Positions 8,863-15,379 of a DNA stretch of 25,281 bases are shown here, piece by piece. Within the stretch, counting starts at the first letter, position 1, and each line of letters begins with the position of its first letter. Under the pieces are notes generated by a model that ran no database searches, was not told the DNA's origin, and saw only the letters and a list, made by a program, of their open reading frames with translations. Source of the stretch: CAZCWX01 sp964502465 (GTDB lineage Bacteria; Desulfobacterota; Binatia; Bin18); the NCBI GenBank assembly GCA_964502465.1, contig CAZCWX010000699.1, positions 1 to 25,281 on the forward strand, written 5' to 3'. The position numbers were made by a program, and so were the translations under genes.

Positions 8863-9576
8863 TCACGTGTTCAATCGTTGTAGGCCCAACCTTTCTGCAG
8901 CACGTTTCGTTGCCGCCAGACGCTCGCTCAGCATCGTCGCGGCCCGTTGCCGTATGGCCGCAACGGTTTCCGGTCCGGCATCTTCCGGCGAGCCGCTGTT
9001 AAAAGGCGGTGCAGGATGATATTCGATACCAAGCTGGATAGTCCGCGCTATCTGTTCATTCGTCAGCAGGCTGGCCATATACAGGCCGAGATCAATACCA
9101 GCAGTGACACCACCACCGGTGATGCGATTCCGATCGATCACGATCCGACTTCCCACCGGAATGGCACCCAGATAGGTGAGTTGGTCACGTGACATCCAGT
9201 GCGTGGCCGCCTTGTAGCCCTTGAGCAACCCGGCTGCACCCAGAACGAGCGAACCAGTGCAAACCGAAGTGACGAACTTCGCATGTTTGCCCTTCTCGCG
9301 GACGAAGACAAGGATCTGCTCATCATCCATGAGAGCAATTTGTCCCGGGCCACCGGGAATGCAAATGACGTCCAGCTCGGGGCAATCGTCGAGCGTCGTT
9401 GTAGGCAGGAAAGTCAGGCCGGTGTCACTCGTGACCGGTTCGATCCGCTTCCAGAGCACATGCACCTTCGCTCCGGGAATTCTTGCAAACACCTCGAAAG
9501 GGCCAGTAAAGTCCAACTGCGTTACATTGGGGAAAATCAGCAGTCCGATAGTAAAACTCACAGGTTGCTGATGCAC
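8863..9576 (-). CDS. inhA: DJ-1/PfpI-family protein, probable isonitrile hydratase (InhA-like)
   Basis: This is a 237-residue DJ-1/PfpI protein that closely resembles Pseudomonas isonitrile hydratase, which converts isonitriles to N-substituted formamides. Shared features are QLDFTGPFEVFA with the active-site Asp (22), the nucleophile elbow TSVCTGSLVLGAAGLLKG with Cys106-Thr107, and ITGGGVTAGIDLGL. The region HWMSRDQLTYLGAIPV and the tail EYHPAPPFNSGSP also agree with that subfamily as I remember it. The start is GTG at 9576, with AAGGAAG 7 bases upstream. It is divergent from the PspC gene, and the MOSC gene follows on the same strand. Many DJ-1 relatives are annotated as ThiJ, GATase1-like or AraC-type regulator fragments; there is no helix-turn-helix here, so an enzyme is favoured. 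Confidence 0.88.
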   Translation of the reverse strand: MHQQPVSFTIGLLIFPNVTQLDFTGPFEVFARIPGAKVHVLWKRIEPVTSDTGLTFLPTTTLDDCPELDVICIPGGPGQIALMDDEQILVFVREKGKHAKFVTSVCTGSLVLGAAGLLKGYKAATHWMSRDQLTYLGAIPVGSRIVIDRNRITGGGVTAGIDLGLYMASLLTNEQIARTIQLGIEYHPAPPFNSGSPEDAGPETVAAIRQRAATMLSERLAATKRAAERLGLQRLNT

Positions 9577-9769
9577 GGCTGTTCTTCCTTTCTCACCTCA
9601 ATCAGATGATGGATTGATGCACGGCGATTTCACGCACAGTTCACTGCCGTCGAGTTTTGACATGGTGGTATTATTGTCGGCTCTCTTCCATACTGCAACC
9701 CAGATCCGCGGGAAAACATCGCAAACCTTCGGCTTGAAATTTTGCCAACGAAAATGATAAGCACAACCG

Positions 9770-9988
9770 ATGGCTAGTGGGAATCAACTGCTCCGTCGCT
9801 CCCGCGAGCACCGCATCATTGCGGGTGTGATCGGCGGGTTCGCCGAATACTTCAACCGCGACCCGACGCTCCTGCGAGTGTTGTACGTTATCATCTCAAT
9901 CGCTTCAGCCGCGTTTCCTGGCATTGTGGTCTATCTGTTGCTGTGGCTCATCATTCCCTACCGCAACAACGAGGACGCATCACAGTAG
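9770..9988 (+). CDS. PspC-domain small membrane protein
   Basis: This is a 72-residue PspC-type protein. The basic start (LLRRSREHRIIAGVIGGFAEYF) matches the amphipathic first helix of the PspC family and is followed by DPTLLRVLYVII and a membrane helix to about residue 62 (LLLWLIIPY). PspC proteins act in envelope-stress sensing, usually with PspA. No pspA, pspB or pspF is present in this window, so this is a stand-alone copy. It is divergent from the isonitrile hydratase gene. The ribosome-binding site is weak. A 306-bp gene-free stretch follows. Confidence 0.9.
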   Translation: MASGNQLLRRSREHRIIAGVIGGFAEYFNRDPTLLRVLYVIISIASAAFPGIVVYLLLWLIIPYRNNEDASQ

Positions 9989-10294
9989 AAGAGAGAACAT
10001 CGTTGAAGGGCGGAAATCCAGAGGAGCAGGAAAGATAAAACTGTGAGAAAAACCTACCCTATATACTCAAACTTTACAGGTTGGGACGATTGATGGCATA
10101 TTTTTCCTTTGTTTTCAAAGACTTACAAGGGAGATCGGCTCGATATGAAACCTGCCCTTTTCGACTCTCTGTTGGTCGTCTAGACCGCGAAAAACGGCCT
10201 TTAGAGAGAATCACAGTTGGTCATCCTGTCAACTTTGAGTATATAGGGTTCTCCTGACTGCATAGGCACGGGAAGGAGAAATGGAGCATGAGCG
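9989..10294. other. 306-bp intergenic region dominated by an inverted-repeat element
   Basis: No credible coding sequence is seen on either strand. Most of the space is the element at 10055-10250. The remaining 44 bases before the next gene carry its ribosome-binding site, GGAG 8 bases upstream of the ATG at 10295. Confidence 0.7.
10055..10250. mobile_element. MITE-like element with 26-bp terminal inverted repeats
   Basis: The left end (10055-10080) reads TACCCTATATACTCAAACTT then TACAGG. The reverse complement of the right end (10225-10250) reads AACCCTATATACTCAAAGTT then GACAGG. The two arms differ at only three of 26 positions. They enclose 144 bp of AT-richer DNA with no long ORF, giving a unit of 196 bp. 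This is the architecture of a miniature inverted-repeat element or other non-autonomous repeat. No clear target-site duplication is visible in the flanks, and no transposase is present. It could also be a long-range RNA hairpin upstream of the epimerase gene. Confidence 0.6.
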
Positions 10295-11137
10295 ATGCAA
10301 ACGATTGTGATCGGAGCAACCGGAGTCTTAGGCCGACATGTCGTCCCTCGCTTGCTTGAGCGCGGACACCACGTGCGGGCAGTCGTCCGCACCCCACAGC
10401 AAGCTGTGATGTGCCAACGGCAAGGGGCGGAGGCTGTCCTTGGTGATATCTTGGATGCTGCCAGCCTGCATGTGGCGGTGACAGGCTGTGAAGCTGCACT
10501 GCACCTGGCCACGGCCATTCCTAAGCCTGGTGGGCCGCAAGACTGGGGTCCCAACGATCGCATTCGGCGGGAAGGGACCCAAAATCTGCTTATCGCGTGC
10601 CAGCAAGCCGGTGTCCGTCGCTATATGCAGCAAAGTACAGCCTTTCTCTATAACTTCCAGGGTGCAGAACTTGCGGACGAAACCACGCCTCTTCGCGCTC
10701 ACCCCTTCCTGCAGTCAACCTCCGACATGGAAAACCTCGTGCAGGCTTCGCTACTGGACTGGTGCATCCTGCGCGGTGGGTTCTTCTACGGTCCGGGAAC
10801 TTGTGAAGATGCCTGGCGAGAAACTGCGCGACAGGGTTCACTGCAACTCCCTGGCGATGGGAAAGACCGACTCTCGCTCATCCATGTGGTCGATATGGCA
10901 CGTGCAGTAGTACTCGCGACAGAAAAAGCGCCACCTCGCAGCATCTACAACGTTGTGGATGATCAGCCTGTCTCCTACGCAGCACTCTACCAGTATGTTG
11001 CAGCTCGGGTCGGTGGACCTTTACCATCTCCCGGCGGGCCTGTGTTGTTACCCTCATTTGGGTGTCGTAACGACCGGCTAAAGGCCGAGTTGGGCTGGTG
11101 GCCTGCGTATCCTACCTATCGGTCTGGTTTAGCCTAG
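10295..11137 (+). CDS. NAD(P)-binding epimerase/dehydratase-like protein (atypical SDR)
   Basis: This is a 280-residue extended or atypical SDR with the N-terminal Rossmann motif GATGVLGRHVV (residues 7-17) and VLGDILDAASL near 48. The region that normally holds the YxxxK catalytic pair reads PFLQSTSDMENLVQ. Both Tyr and Lys are thus apparently replaced, by Phe and Thr. The later RGGFFYGPGT and LSLIHVVDMARAVVLA segments are normal for the family and fix the alignment. It is therefore likely an atypical SDR with a different catalytic set, or a nucleotide-sensing or binding protein, rather than a classical epimerase. The ATG has GGAG 8 bases upstream. The isochorismatase gene starts 29 bases after it, probably in the same transcript. 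Confidence 0.88.
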   Translation: MQTIVIGATGVLGRHVVPRLLERGHHVRAVVRTPQQAVMCQRQGAEAVLGDILDAASLHVAVTGCEAALHLATAIPKPGGPQDWGPNDRIRREGTQNLLIACQQAGVRRYMQQSTAFLYNFQGAELADETTPLRAHPFLQSTSDMENLVQASLLDWCILRGGFFYGPGTCEDAWRETARQGSLQLPGDGKDRLSLIHVVDMARAVVLATEKAPPRSIYNVVDDQPVSYAALYQYVAARVGGPLPSPGGPVLLPSFGCRNDRLKAELGWWPAYPTYRSGLA

Positions 11138-11166
11138 CAGAACAATCCATACTTGAAGGAGGTCCT

Positions 11167-11805
11167 ATGCCACAACAGGAAGACAAACGCGCGATTTATC
11201 AACGTGCCCAACTCGGTCATACCCTTGGCTACGGTAAGCGACCGGCGGTCGCAGTCATCGACCTGCAAATTGGCTTCACCGCACCAGAACGCTCGCCGCT
11301 GGCCGGGAGCCTCGATGCGGAGGTCACCGCAACGAACAAGATCATTGCTGCCGCGCGGCAGAAAAACATACCGGTGATTTTCACCGTCGTCGGCTATGAT
11401 CCGCATCGCCAAGACGACGCAGGCCTGTGGCCAGAAAAGGCACCGTCCCTCCGCCTCCTCACCCTGGGAAGTGAACTGGTAGAGTTGGACCCACGCCTTG
11501 ACCATAAACCCGCGGATCTGGTGATTGTCAAAAAGTATGCGTCTGGCTTCTTTGGCACGTACCTGGCATCCACGTTGACCATGAAAGGGGTCGATACATT
11601 GATTGTCACTGGCTGTACGACCAGCGGGTGTGTGCGAGCGACAGTTATGGATGCCCTTGCTCATGGTTTTCGTCCTATCGTCCCGCTGGAAGCAGTAGGG
11701 GATCGTGCTCAGGAACCGCATGAGGCAAACCTCTTTGACATTGGCTCTAAATATGGCGATGTCGTACCAATCAGCGAGGTGTTGGAGTATCTGGAAAAGC
11801 TGTAG
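11167..11805 (+). CDS. isochorismatase-family cysteine hydrolase (N-carbamoylsarcosine amidase-like)
   Basis: This is a 212-residue cysteine hydrolase of the isochorismatase superfamily. The catalytic triad is visible: Asp32 in VIDLQIGF, Lys122 in VKKYASGFFGT, and Cys155 in TGCTTSGCVRAT, preceded by the usual cis-peptide region. The YASGFFGT context resembles N-carbamoylsarcosine or maleamate amidohydrolases more than true isochorismatases. Members cleave C-N bonds in carbamoyl or amide substrates. The start chosen is the ATG at 11167, preceded by a full AAGGAGGT; the frame stays open further upstream but that would overlap the epimerase gene. It is followed by a heptad-repeat intergenic region. 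Confidence 0.92.
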   Translation: MPQQEDKRAIYQRAQLGHTLGYGKRPAVAVIDLQIGFTAPERSPLAGSLDAEVTATNKIIAAARQKNIPVIFTVVGYDPHRQDDAGLWPEKAPSLRLLTLGSELVELDPRLDHKPADLVIVKKYASGFFGTYLASTLTMKGVDTLIVTGCTTSGCVRATVMDALAHGFRPIVPLEAVGDRAQEPHEANLFDIGSKYGDVVPISEVLEYLEKL

Positions 11806-11945
11806 GCTCTCAGCTTTTTGCTATGAGCTTCTAGCAAGAAAAGGCTTACGGTTGTAGGCATAAGGCCAAAAGGTTTCTCCTTAAAGCCTGTAGCCTGTGC
11901 TCTGTTGAGCGTTGATTGGTGATAGCTGACTACTGTTACAGGGTC
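11806..11945. repeat. degenerate heptanucleotide repeat array
   Basis: The first 35 bases show GC or AGC recurring every seven bases (CTCAGCT, TTTTGCT, ATGAGCT, TCTAGCA). Later units include two adjacent AGCCTGT, and the region ends in GATAGCTGACTACTG. The 7-nt period resembles the short tandem heptamer repeats known from cyanobacteria and other bacteria. It occupies most of the gap before the cyclophilin gene. Confidence 0.6.
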
Positions 11946-12026
11946 TTCCTTTCACCTGCGCCCTGGGTTAAAACAATTCGAGGTAAGAAGAGATCTCAAA
12001 ATTATCGCAAAAAGAGAGGGAAAGAG

Positions 12027-12650
12027 ATGCCGAGCGCATCACAATTGCTCACGTTTCTTGTTGCACTACTCATCACCCTGCCAGGCTGTGCCGAGGCAGA
12101 TAGTCAAGCGAAAGGAGGGGGCCCCGTGGTTTTGATGTCTACATCAATGGGCGATATTAAGATTGAGTTGTACGAAAAAGAGGCACCAGAGACGGTGCAG
12201 AACTTTCTCGCTTATGTCAACGATAAATTTTACGATGGCACAATCTTCCATCGCGTTATCCCTGGCTTTATGATTCAAGGCGGTGGCTTCACCGAGGCGA
12301 TGCAACAAAAATCCACCAAACCGCCAATCAAAAACGAAGCTGGCAATGGGCTGAAGAATAATACCGGCACGCTGGCAATGGCACGGACGAATGTTCCTGA
12401 TAGCGCGACATCTCAATTCTTCATTAACGTGAAAGATAACGACTTTCTCAATCGCGAGAAGTCTCAAGACGGTGTTGGCTATGCTGTCTTCGGCAAGGTG
12501 ATCGAAGGCATGGATATCGTTCGCAAGATTGAGAAGATGTCAACTGGTCGAAAAGGCATGCATTCCGATGTGCCTGTAGAATCCGTGGTCATCACGTCTG
12601 TGACGCTGGTCACCCCAGCAGCCCCTGAGGCTGCGCCTGCTGGATCATAA
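12027..12650 (+). CDS. peptidyl-prolyl cis-trans isomerase, cyclophilin type, lipoprotein
   Basis: This is a 207-residue cyclophilin that isomerises X-Pro bonds. The start chosen is the ATG at 12027, after AGAGAGGGAAAGAG; the upstream frame extension is basic and unlike a signal. The N-terminus (QLLTFLVALLITLPGC) is a lipoprotein signal with the acylated Cys at 21, so the enzyme is anchored on the periplasmic side. The catalytic core is clear: FHRVIPGFMIQGG (74-86, with the catalytic Arg76) and TSQFFINVKDNDFLN. The C-terminus ends in an Ala/Pro-rich tail. Its probable role is folding of exported proteins. The next gene starts 41 bases later and may be cotranscribed. Confidence 0.95.
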   Translation: MPSASQLLTFLVALLITLPGCAEADSQAKGGGPVVLMSTSMGDIKIELYEKEAPETVQNFLAYVNDKFYDGTIFHRVIPGFMIQGGGFTEAMQQKSTKPPIKNEAGNGLKNNTGTLAMARTNVPDSATSQFFINVKDNDFLNREKSQDGVGYAVFGKVIEGMDIVRKIEKMSTGRKGMHSDVPVESVVITSVTLVTPAAPEAAPAGS

Positions 12651-12690
12651 GACAGCCAAAACGATACCCCTAGCAGAGGAGGAACGAAAC

Positions 12691-13158
12691 ATGCGACGGA
12701 AATGGACGCTCCGCATCTTAGTTGTGACATTGATCTGCTCGTTATTCTCGATCGTGCCAGCGCAGAGTGCAACTCTCTCGCCTGAACTGCAGCAAACGCT
12801 CGATTCCAGCAAATACGTCTACATCCAAACTGAGCGCAGAGATGGCTCATTCAGCAAAGCGGCGGAGATCTGGTTCATGCCGTATCAAGATGCCGTGTGG
12901 GTTGTTTCGCCGGCCACGACACACCGCGCCAAACGGATCCAAGCTGGCAAGACCAAAGCCAAAGTATGGATTGGCAAATCAGATGGCCCATCATTCGACG
13001 CACAAGGGTCAATTGTCAAGGATCCGGAGATCAACAAGGTGGTCCTCGATACCTTCGCGAAAAAATATGCGGACAGTTGGTCCTCATACGAAAAGAGTTT
13101 CCGTGATGGCTTAGCCGACGGTTCACGCGTCTTGATCAAATACGCACCGGCAGAATAA
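12691..13158 (+). CDS. exported protein with pyridoxamine 5'-phosphate oxidase-like split-barrel fold
   Basis: This is a 155-residue protein with a cleavable Sec signal (basic MRRKWTLR, hydrophobic core to about residue 22, cleavage near AQSA). The mature part begins LQQTLDSSKYVYIQTERRDG. It continues with strands EIWFMPYQDAVWVVSP and THRAKRIQAGKTKAKVWIG, the pattern of PNPOx-like or F420-binding split barrels, which usually bind FMN, F420 or heme. Export is unusual for this fold, since its cofactors are normally cytoplasmic. The ribosome-binding site is GAGGAGG. The assignment rests on pattern resemblance only. A hairpin followed by a T-run lies directly downstream. Confidence 0.7.
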   Translation: MRRKWTLRILVVTLICSLFSIVPAQSATLSPELQQTLDSSKYVYIQTERRDGSFSKAAEIWFMPYQDAVWVVSPATTHRAKRIQAGKTKAKVWIGKSDGPSFDAQGSIVKDPEINKVVLDTFAKKYADSWSSYEKSFRDGLADGSRVLIKYAPAE

Positions 13159-13170
13159 TAAGGATATAGA

Positions 13171-13253
13171 GGACAGGTCAGAGGTGATAGGGAAACCAGA
13201 ATGGCCTCTTGCTGCCGCGCTCTGTTCCCTATCCCCTGTCCCCTAATTTTTTT
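13171..13253 (+). terminator. repeat-derived terminator-like hairpin after the exported PNPOx-like gene
   Basis: GATAGGGAA (13186-13194) pairs with TTCCCTATC (13225-13233). The outer GGACAGG (13171-13177) pairs with CCTGTCC (13235-13241). The arm is followed by a run of seven T (13247-13253). The right arm itself shows 7-nt periodicity (TCCCTAT, CCCCTGT, CCCCTAA), so a heptad repeat seems to have been recruited as a terminator. Confidence 0.6.
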
Positions 13254-13271
13254 CACCAAAGGAGGTATGTT

Positions 13272-13670
13272 ATGAATCTCGCATGGGCCAAAGAGTGGAT
13301 GGGTAGTTTTAATGCGGCAGGAATGGAAAAGGCGCTAGGCATGTATGCCGACAATGTCCAGTTTGAAGATATTCCCTTCGCCCACAAGTGCAATGGCATT
13401 GCCGAATTGAGGAAATTCTTCGGTGGCTTTACCACTCCTGGGGCCGGAGAAAACGTCTTCACCGCAACGGCCTACGCGGGCAACGCGGATGGCGGTGCAG
13501 TCGAGTGGACGTGGCAGGCAAAACACGTGAGTGATTTTCTCGGCGTCCCAGCCGCAGGCAAAGAAACAACCGCGAAGGGTGTATCGGTTCTCACTTTCAA
13601 GAATGGCAAGATCGCCTCGCAGCACGACTACTGGGATGCCAACTCAGTGCTGCAGCAATTGAAAAAGTAA
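13272..13670 (+). CDS. SnoaL/NTF2-like protein
   Basis: This is a 132-residue NTF2-like (SnoaL-type) protein: a short cone-shaped alpha-beta fold used by ketosteroid-isomerase relatives and polyketide cyclases. The motifs are WMGSFNAAGMEKALGMYADN at the N-terminus, VQFEDIPFAHKCNGIAELRK after it, and VLTFKNGKIASQHDYWD at the C-terminus, matching the conserved R/K-I-xxxxxYxD ending. The start is the ATG at 13272 with AAAGGAGG just upstream; another ATG at 13267 is out of frame. The function could be isomerase, hydrolase or binding protein; no residue decides it. A strong intrinsic terminator follows. Confidence 0.85.
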   Translation: MNLAWAKEWMGSFNAAGMEKALGMYADNVQFEDIPFAHKCNGIAELRKFFGGFTTPGAGENVFTATAYAGNADGGAVEWTWQAKHVSDFLGVPAAGKETTAKGVSVLTFKNGKIASQHDYWDANSVLQQLKK

Positions 13671-13713
13671 CACTGGATACCGCTGGAACGGACTCCAGGT
13701 GGCACCGTAGAGT

Positions 13714-13746
13714 AAGGGCGGAGCAGGTCTCCGCCCTTTGTTTTTT
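13714..13746 (+). terminator. intrinsic terminator after the NTF2-like gene
   Basis: AAGGGCGGAG (13714-13723) pairs perfectly with CTCCGCCCTT (13729-13738) across a CAGGT loop. The stem runs into TTTGTTTTTT. This is a textbook Rho-independent terminator 44 bases past the stop codon. Confidence 0.93.
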
Positions 13747-13814
13747 CTGGTGAGCGGGCAATTCCTTTCATGTGCCTCGCATGGTAAGAGACCTGCGAAA
13801 AGGAGGGCTGTGCG

Positions 13815-14456
13815 ATGTCTGACGAGATAGGCCTGTTCGAGGCGATACACACGCTGCGGGCGATGCGCCGGCTCAAACCTGACCCGGTGCCAGATGAATT
13901 GATTCGGAAGATCATTGCGGCAGGTTTATGTGCGCCGAGCGGAGGAGACGCACAACACTGGCGGTTCATCGTCGTCAAGGATGCCGAAGTCAAGAAACAA
14001 CTTCAGTTGCGTTACAAAAAAGCCCTCGATCAGCTCCTACCCCGCTATCGAGCTGCACCACCCCCACTGGGCAAGACTGAGGCACAGAAAAACCGTATGC
14101 TCGACGCCGTGGTATACCTGACCGAACACTTTCATGAGGCACCCGTACTGATTGTTTGCTGCTTGATAGGGGATTTCGCCGCAACGATGGGCCTGCCAAA
14201 GATGTCGGGAGCCTCGATTTATCCGGCAGCACAAAATATGCTGCTGGCTGCCCGGGGCCTCGGTCTCGGCGCCACCCTCACAACCCGACACCTGTTCTTT
14301 GAAAAAGAGGTCAATGTTGTCCTCGGTTTGCCTGAAAAAGCGGAAACCTTTGCGATCATCCCTATTGGCTATCCAATGGGGAATTTTGGTCCGGTCTCGC
14401 GCTCACCAGTAGAACAGGTGACATTTCAGGATCGTTGGGGGAATCCATATCTTTAG
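13815..14456 (+). CDS. nitroreductase-family FMN oxidoreductase
   Basis: This is a 213-residue flavoprotein of the nitroreductase family, which reduces nitroaromatics, quinones or similar substrates with NAD(P)H. The FMN-phosphate signature LRAMRRLKPDPVPDE is at residues 14-28. It is followed by LCAPSGGDAQHWRFIVV (38-54), the dimer and FMN helix SIYPAAQNMLLAARGLGLG near 136, and IPIGYPMG near 178. The length and order are standard. The ATG has AGGAGGG 8 bases upstream. The gene stands alone between a terminator and a heptad-repeat region. The physiological substrate is unknown. Confidence 0.94.
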   Translation: MSDEIGLFEAIHTLRAMRRLKPDPVPDELIRKIIAAGLCAPSGGDAQHWRFIVVKDAEVKKQLQLRYKKALDQLLPRYRAAPPPLGKTEAQKNRMLDAVVYLTEHFHEAPVLIVCCLIGDFAATMGLPKMSGASIYPAAQNMLLAARGLGLGATLTTRHLFFEKEVNVVLGLPEKAETFAIIPIGYPMGNFGPVSRSPVEQVTFQDRWGNPYL

Positions 14457-14458
14457 GC

Positions 14459-14557
14459 TGTCAGCAATCAGCTTTCAGCGAAAAAGAGAAAGGTTATAGG
14501 CCTTGAGCCTTGTCTGGCTGACTGCGCATGGCTCACAGCTAACTGCTTTCATGGAGA
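14459..14557. repeat. heptanucleotide repeat array between nitroreductase and membrane-protein genes
   Basis: Three exact-phase NNTCAGC heptads (TGTCAGC, AATCAGC, TTTCAGC) occupy 14459-14479, starting just past the stop codon. The far end carries opposite-orientation copies (GGCTGACTGCGCATGGCTCA then CAGCTAACTGC), so the array as a whole could fold back on itself. Confidence 0.65.
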
Positions 14558-14567
14558 TGTAAATGTA

Positions 14568-15341
14568 ATGGATTGGGGTGCACTCGTAGCAGCAACACTC
14601 CGCTTGTATCAACAAGCGGGAAAAGAGACCTGGCAGAAGGTGCAACGTAGCTGGTGGGTTGGGCTGCTTCCGCTCCTCTACGCACCGCTGTTTCTGTTGA
14701 CGGCCGGGTTTGTTGCTCCCCTGGGGATGATTGGCGGTTTTATTCTTGGTCTGGTTCTCGCGTTGTGTACCAGTTCGTACCTGTATTTCCTTGCAGGAGT
14801 GGTCAATGGCAACCGGGTACGCCCTCAGGACCTGCTCGAAAGTTGGCGGCCATATTTTTTTTCTGTGATCACTATCCTGTTCTTCCTCACCATTGTGCAG
14901 TATGCGCTGGCTTTACTACTCACGCCGACCGCTGGCGCTCAAGCCCTTATAGCCCTTATCAACCTTATACTGCTCATCATCCTCAACCCCATTCCTGAAA
15001 TTATCTATCAGGGCCGCAGTGAAGGCCTAAACATGTTACAGGAAAGTATTGAGTTCCTGCGCGATAGTGGAGTCGAGTGGTTCCTGCCGTTTGTTGCCCT
15101 GGCAGTGTTTTCGTTTTTCTTCTTTCCGCTGCCAATCTTGATGATGCCGCTGCAGATCGGGCGACTCGCGTTTCCCGCACTGGGTGTAGGGGGCGCGTTC
15201 TGGGCCTCACCAGGGAGCCTGGTATCGGCAGTGATCAGTGCGTTCCTCCTGTTCGTCTTGATGGTGTTTCGTGGATTCCTCTTCCGTGCGCTCGCGAGTG
15301 GTACCCGACGTCAACGGGTGTTTCGTTCGCGATTTTCCTAG
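14568..15341 (+). CDS. polytopic membrane protein of unknown function
   Basis: I do not recognise this 257-residue protein. It has an amphipathic N-terminal segment (residues 1-28, LRLYQQAGKETWQKVQRS) and about five or six hydrophobic helices: roughly 31-48, 52-78, 95-118, 122-142, 170-190 and 216-240. A basic tail ends in RRQRVFRSRF, which predicts a cytoplasmic C-terminus. The second hydrophobic pair is followed by NGNRVRPQDLLESWRPYFF, a layout seen in DUF-type multi-helix membrane proteins that lack catalytic motifs. The start codon has little Shine-Dalgarno signal. The gene ends 38 bases before threonine dehydratase and may be cotranscribed with it, but there is no evident functional link. 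Confidence 0.8.
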   Translation: MDWGALVAATLRLYQQAGKETWQKVQRSWWVGLLPLLYAPLFLLTAGFVAPLGMIGGFILGLVLALCTSSYLYFLAGVVNGNRVRPQDLLESWRPYFFSVITILFFLTIVQYALALLLTPTAGAQALIALINLILLIILNPIPEIIYQGRSEGLNMLQESIEFLRDSGVEWFLPFVALAVFSFFFFPLPILMMPLQIGRLAFPALGVGGAFWASPGSLVSAVISAFLLFVLMVFRGFLFRALASGTRRQRVFRSRFS

Positions 15342-15379
15342 CTGGCACGAAAGACCGGGGCAAAAACAGATACGAGGCT

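Noticed and set aside
9656..9690. TTGACA as a -35 box for the PspC gene
   Set aside because: No acceptable -10 hexamer lies at 16-18 bp; the TATTAT nearby is only 6 bp away.
10201..10563. Minus-strand ORFs opposite the epimerase start
   Set aside because: They overlap the epimerase coding region and end inside the inverted-repeat element; there are no recognisable motifs.
14459..14557. Possible CRISPR-like array
   Set aside because: The repeat unit is 7 nt with no spacers and no cas genes. It is a heptad repeat, not CRISPR.
15077..15379. Upstream extension of threonine dehydratase by 101 residues
   Set aside because: The extension overlaps the membrane-protein gene and looks like its shadow; family similarity begins at the ATG at 15380.
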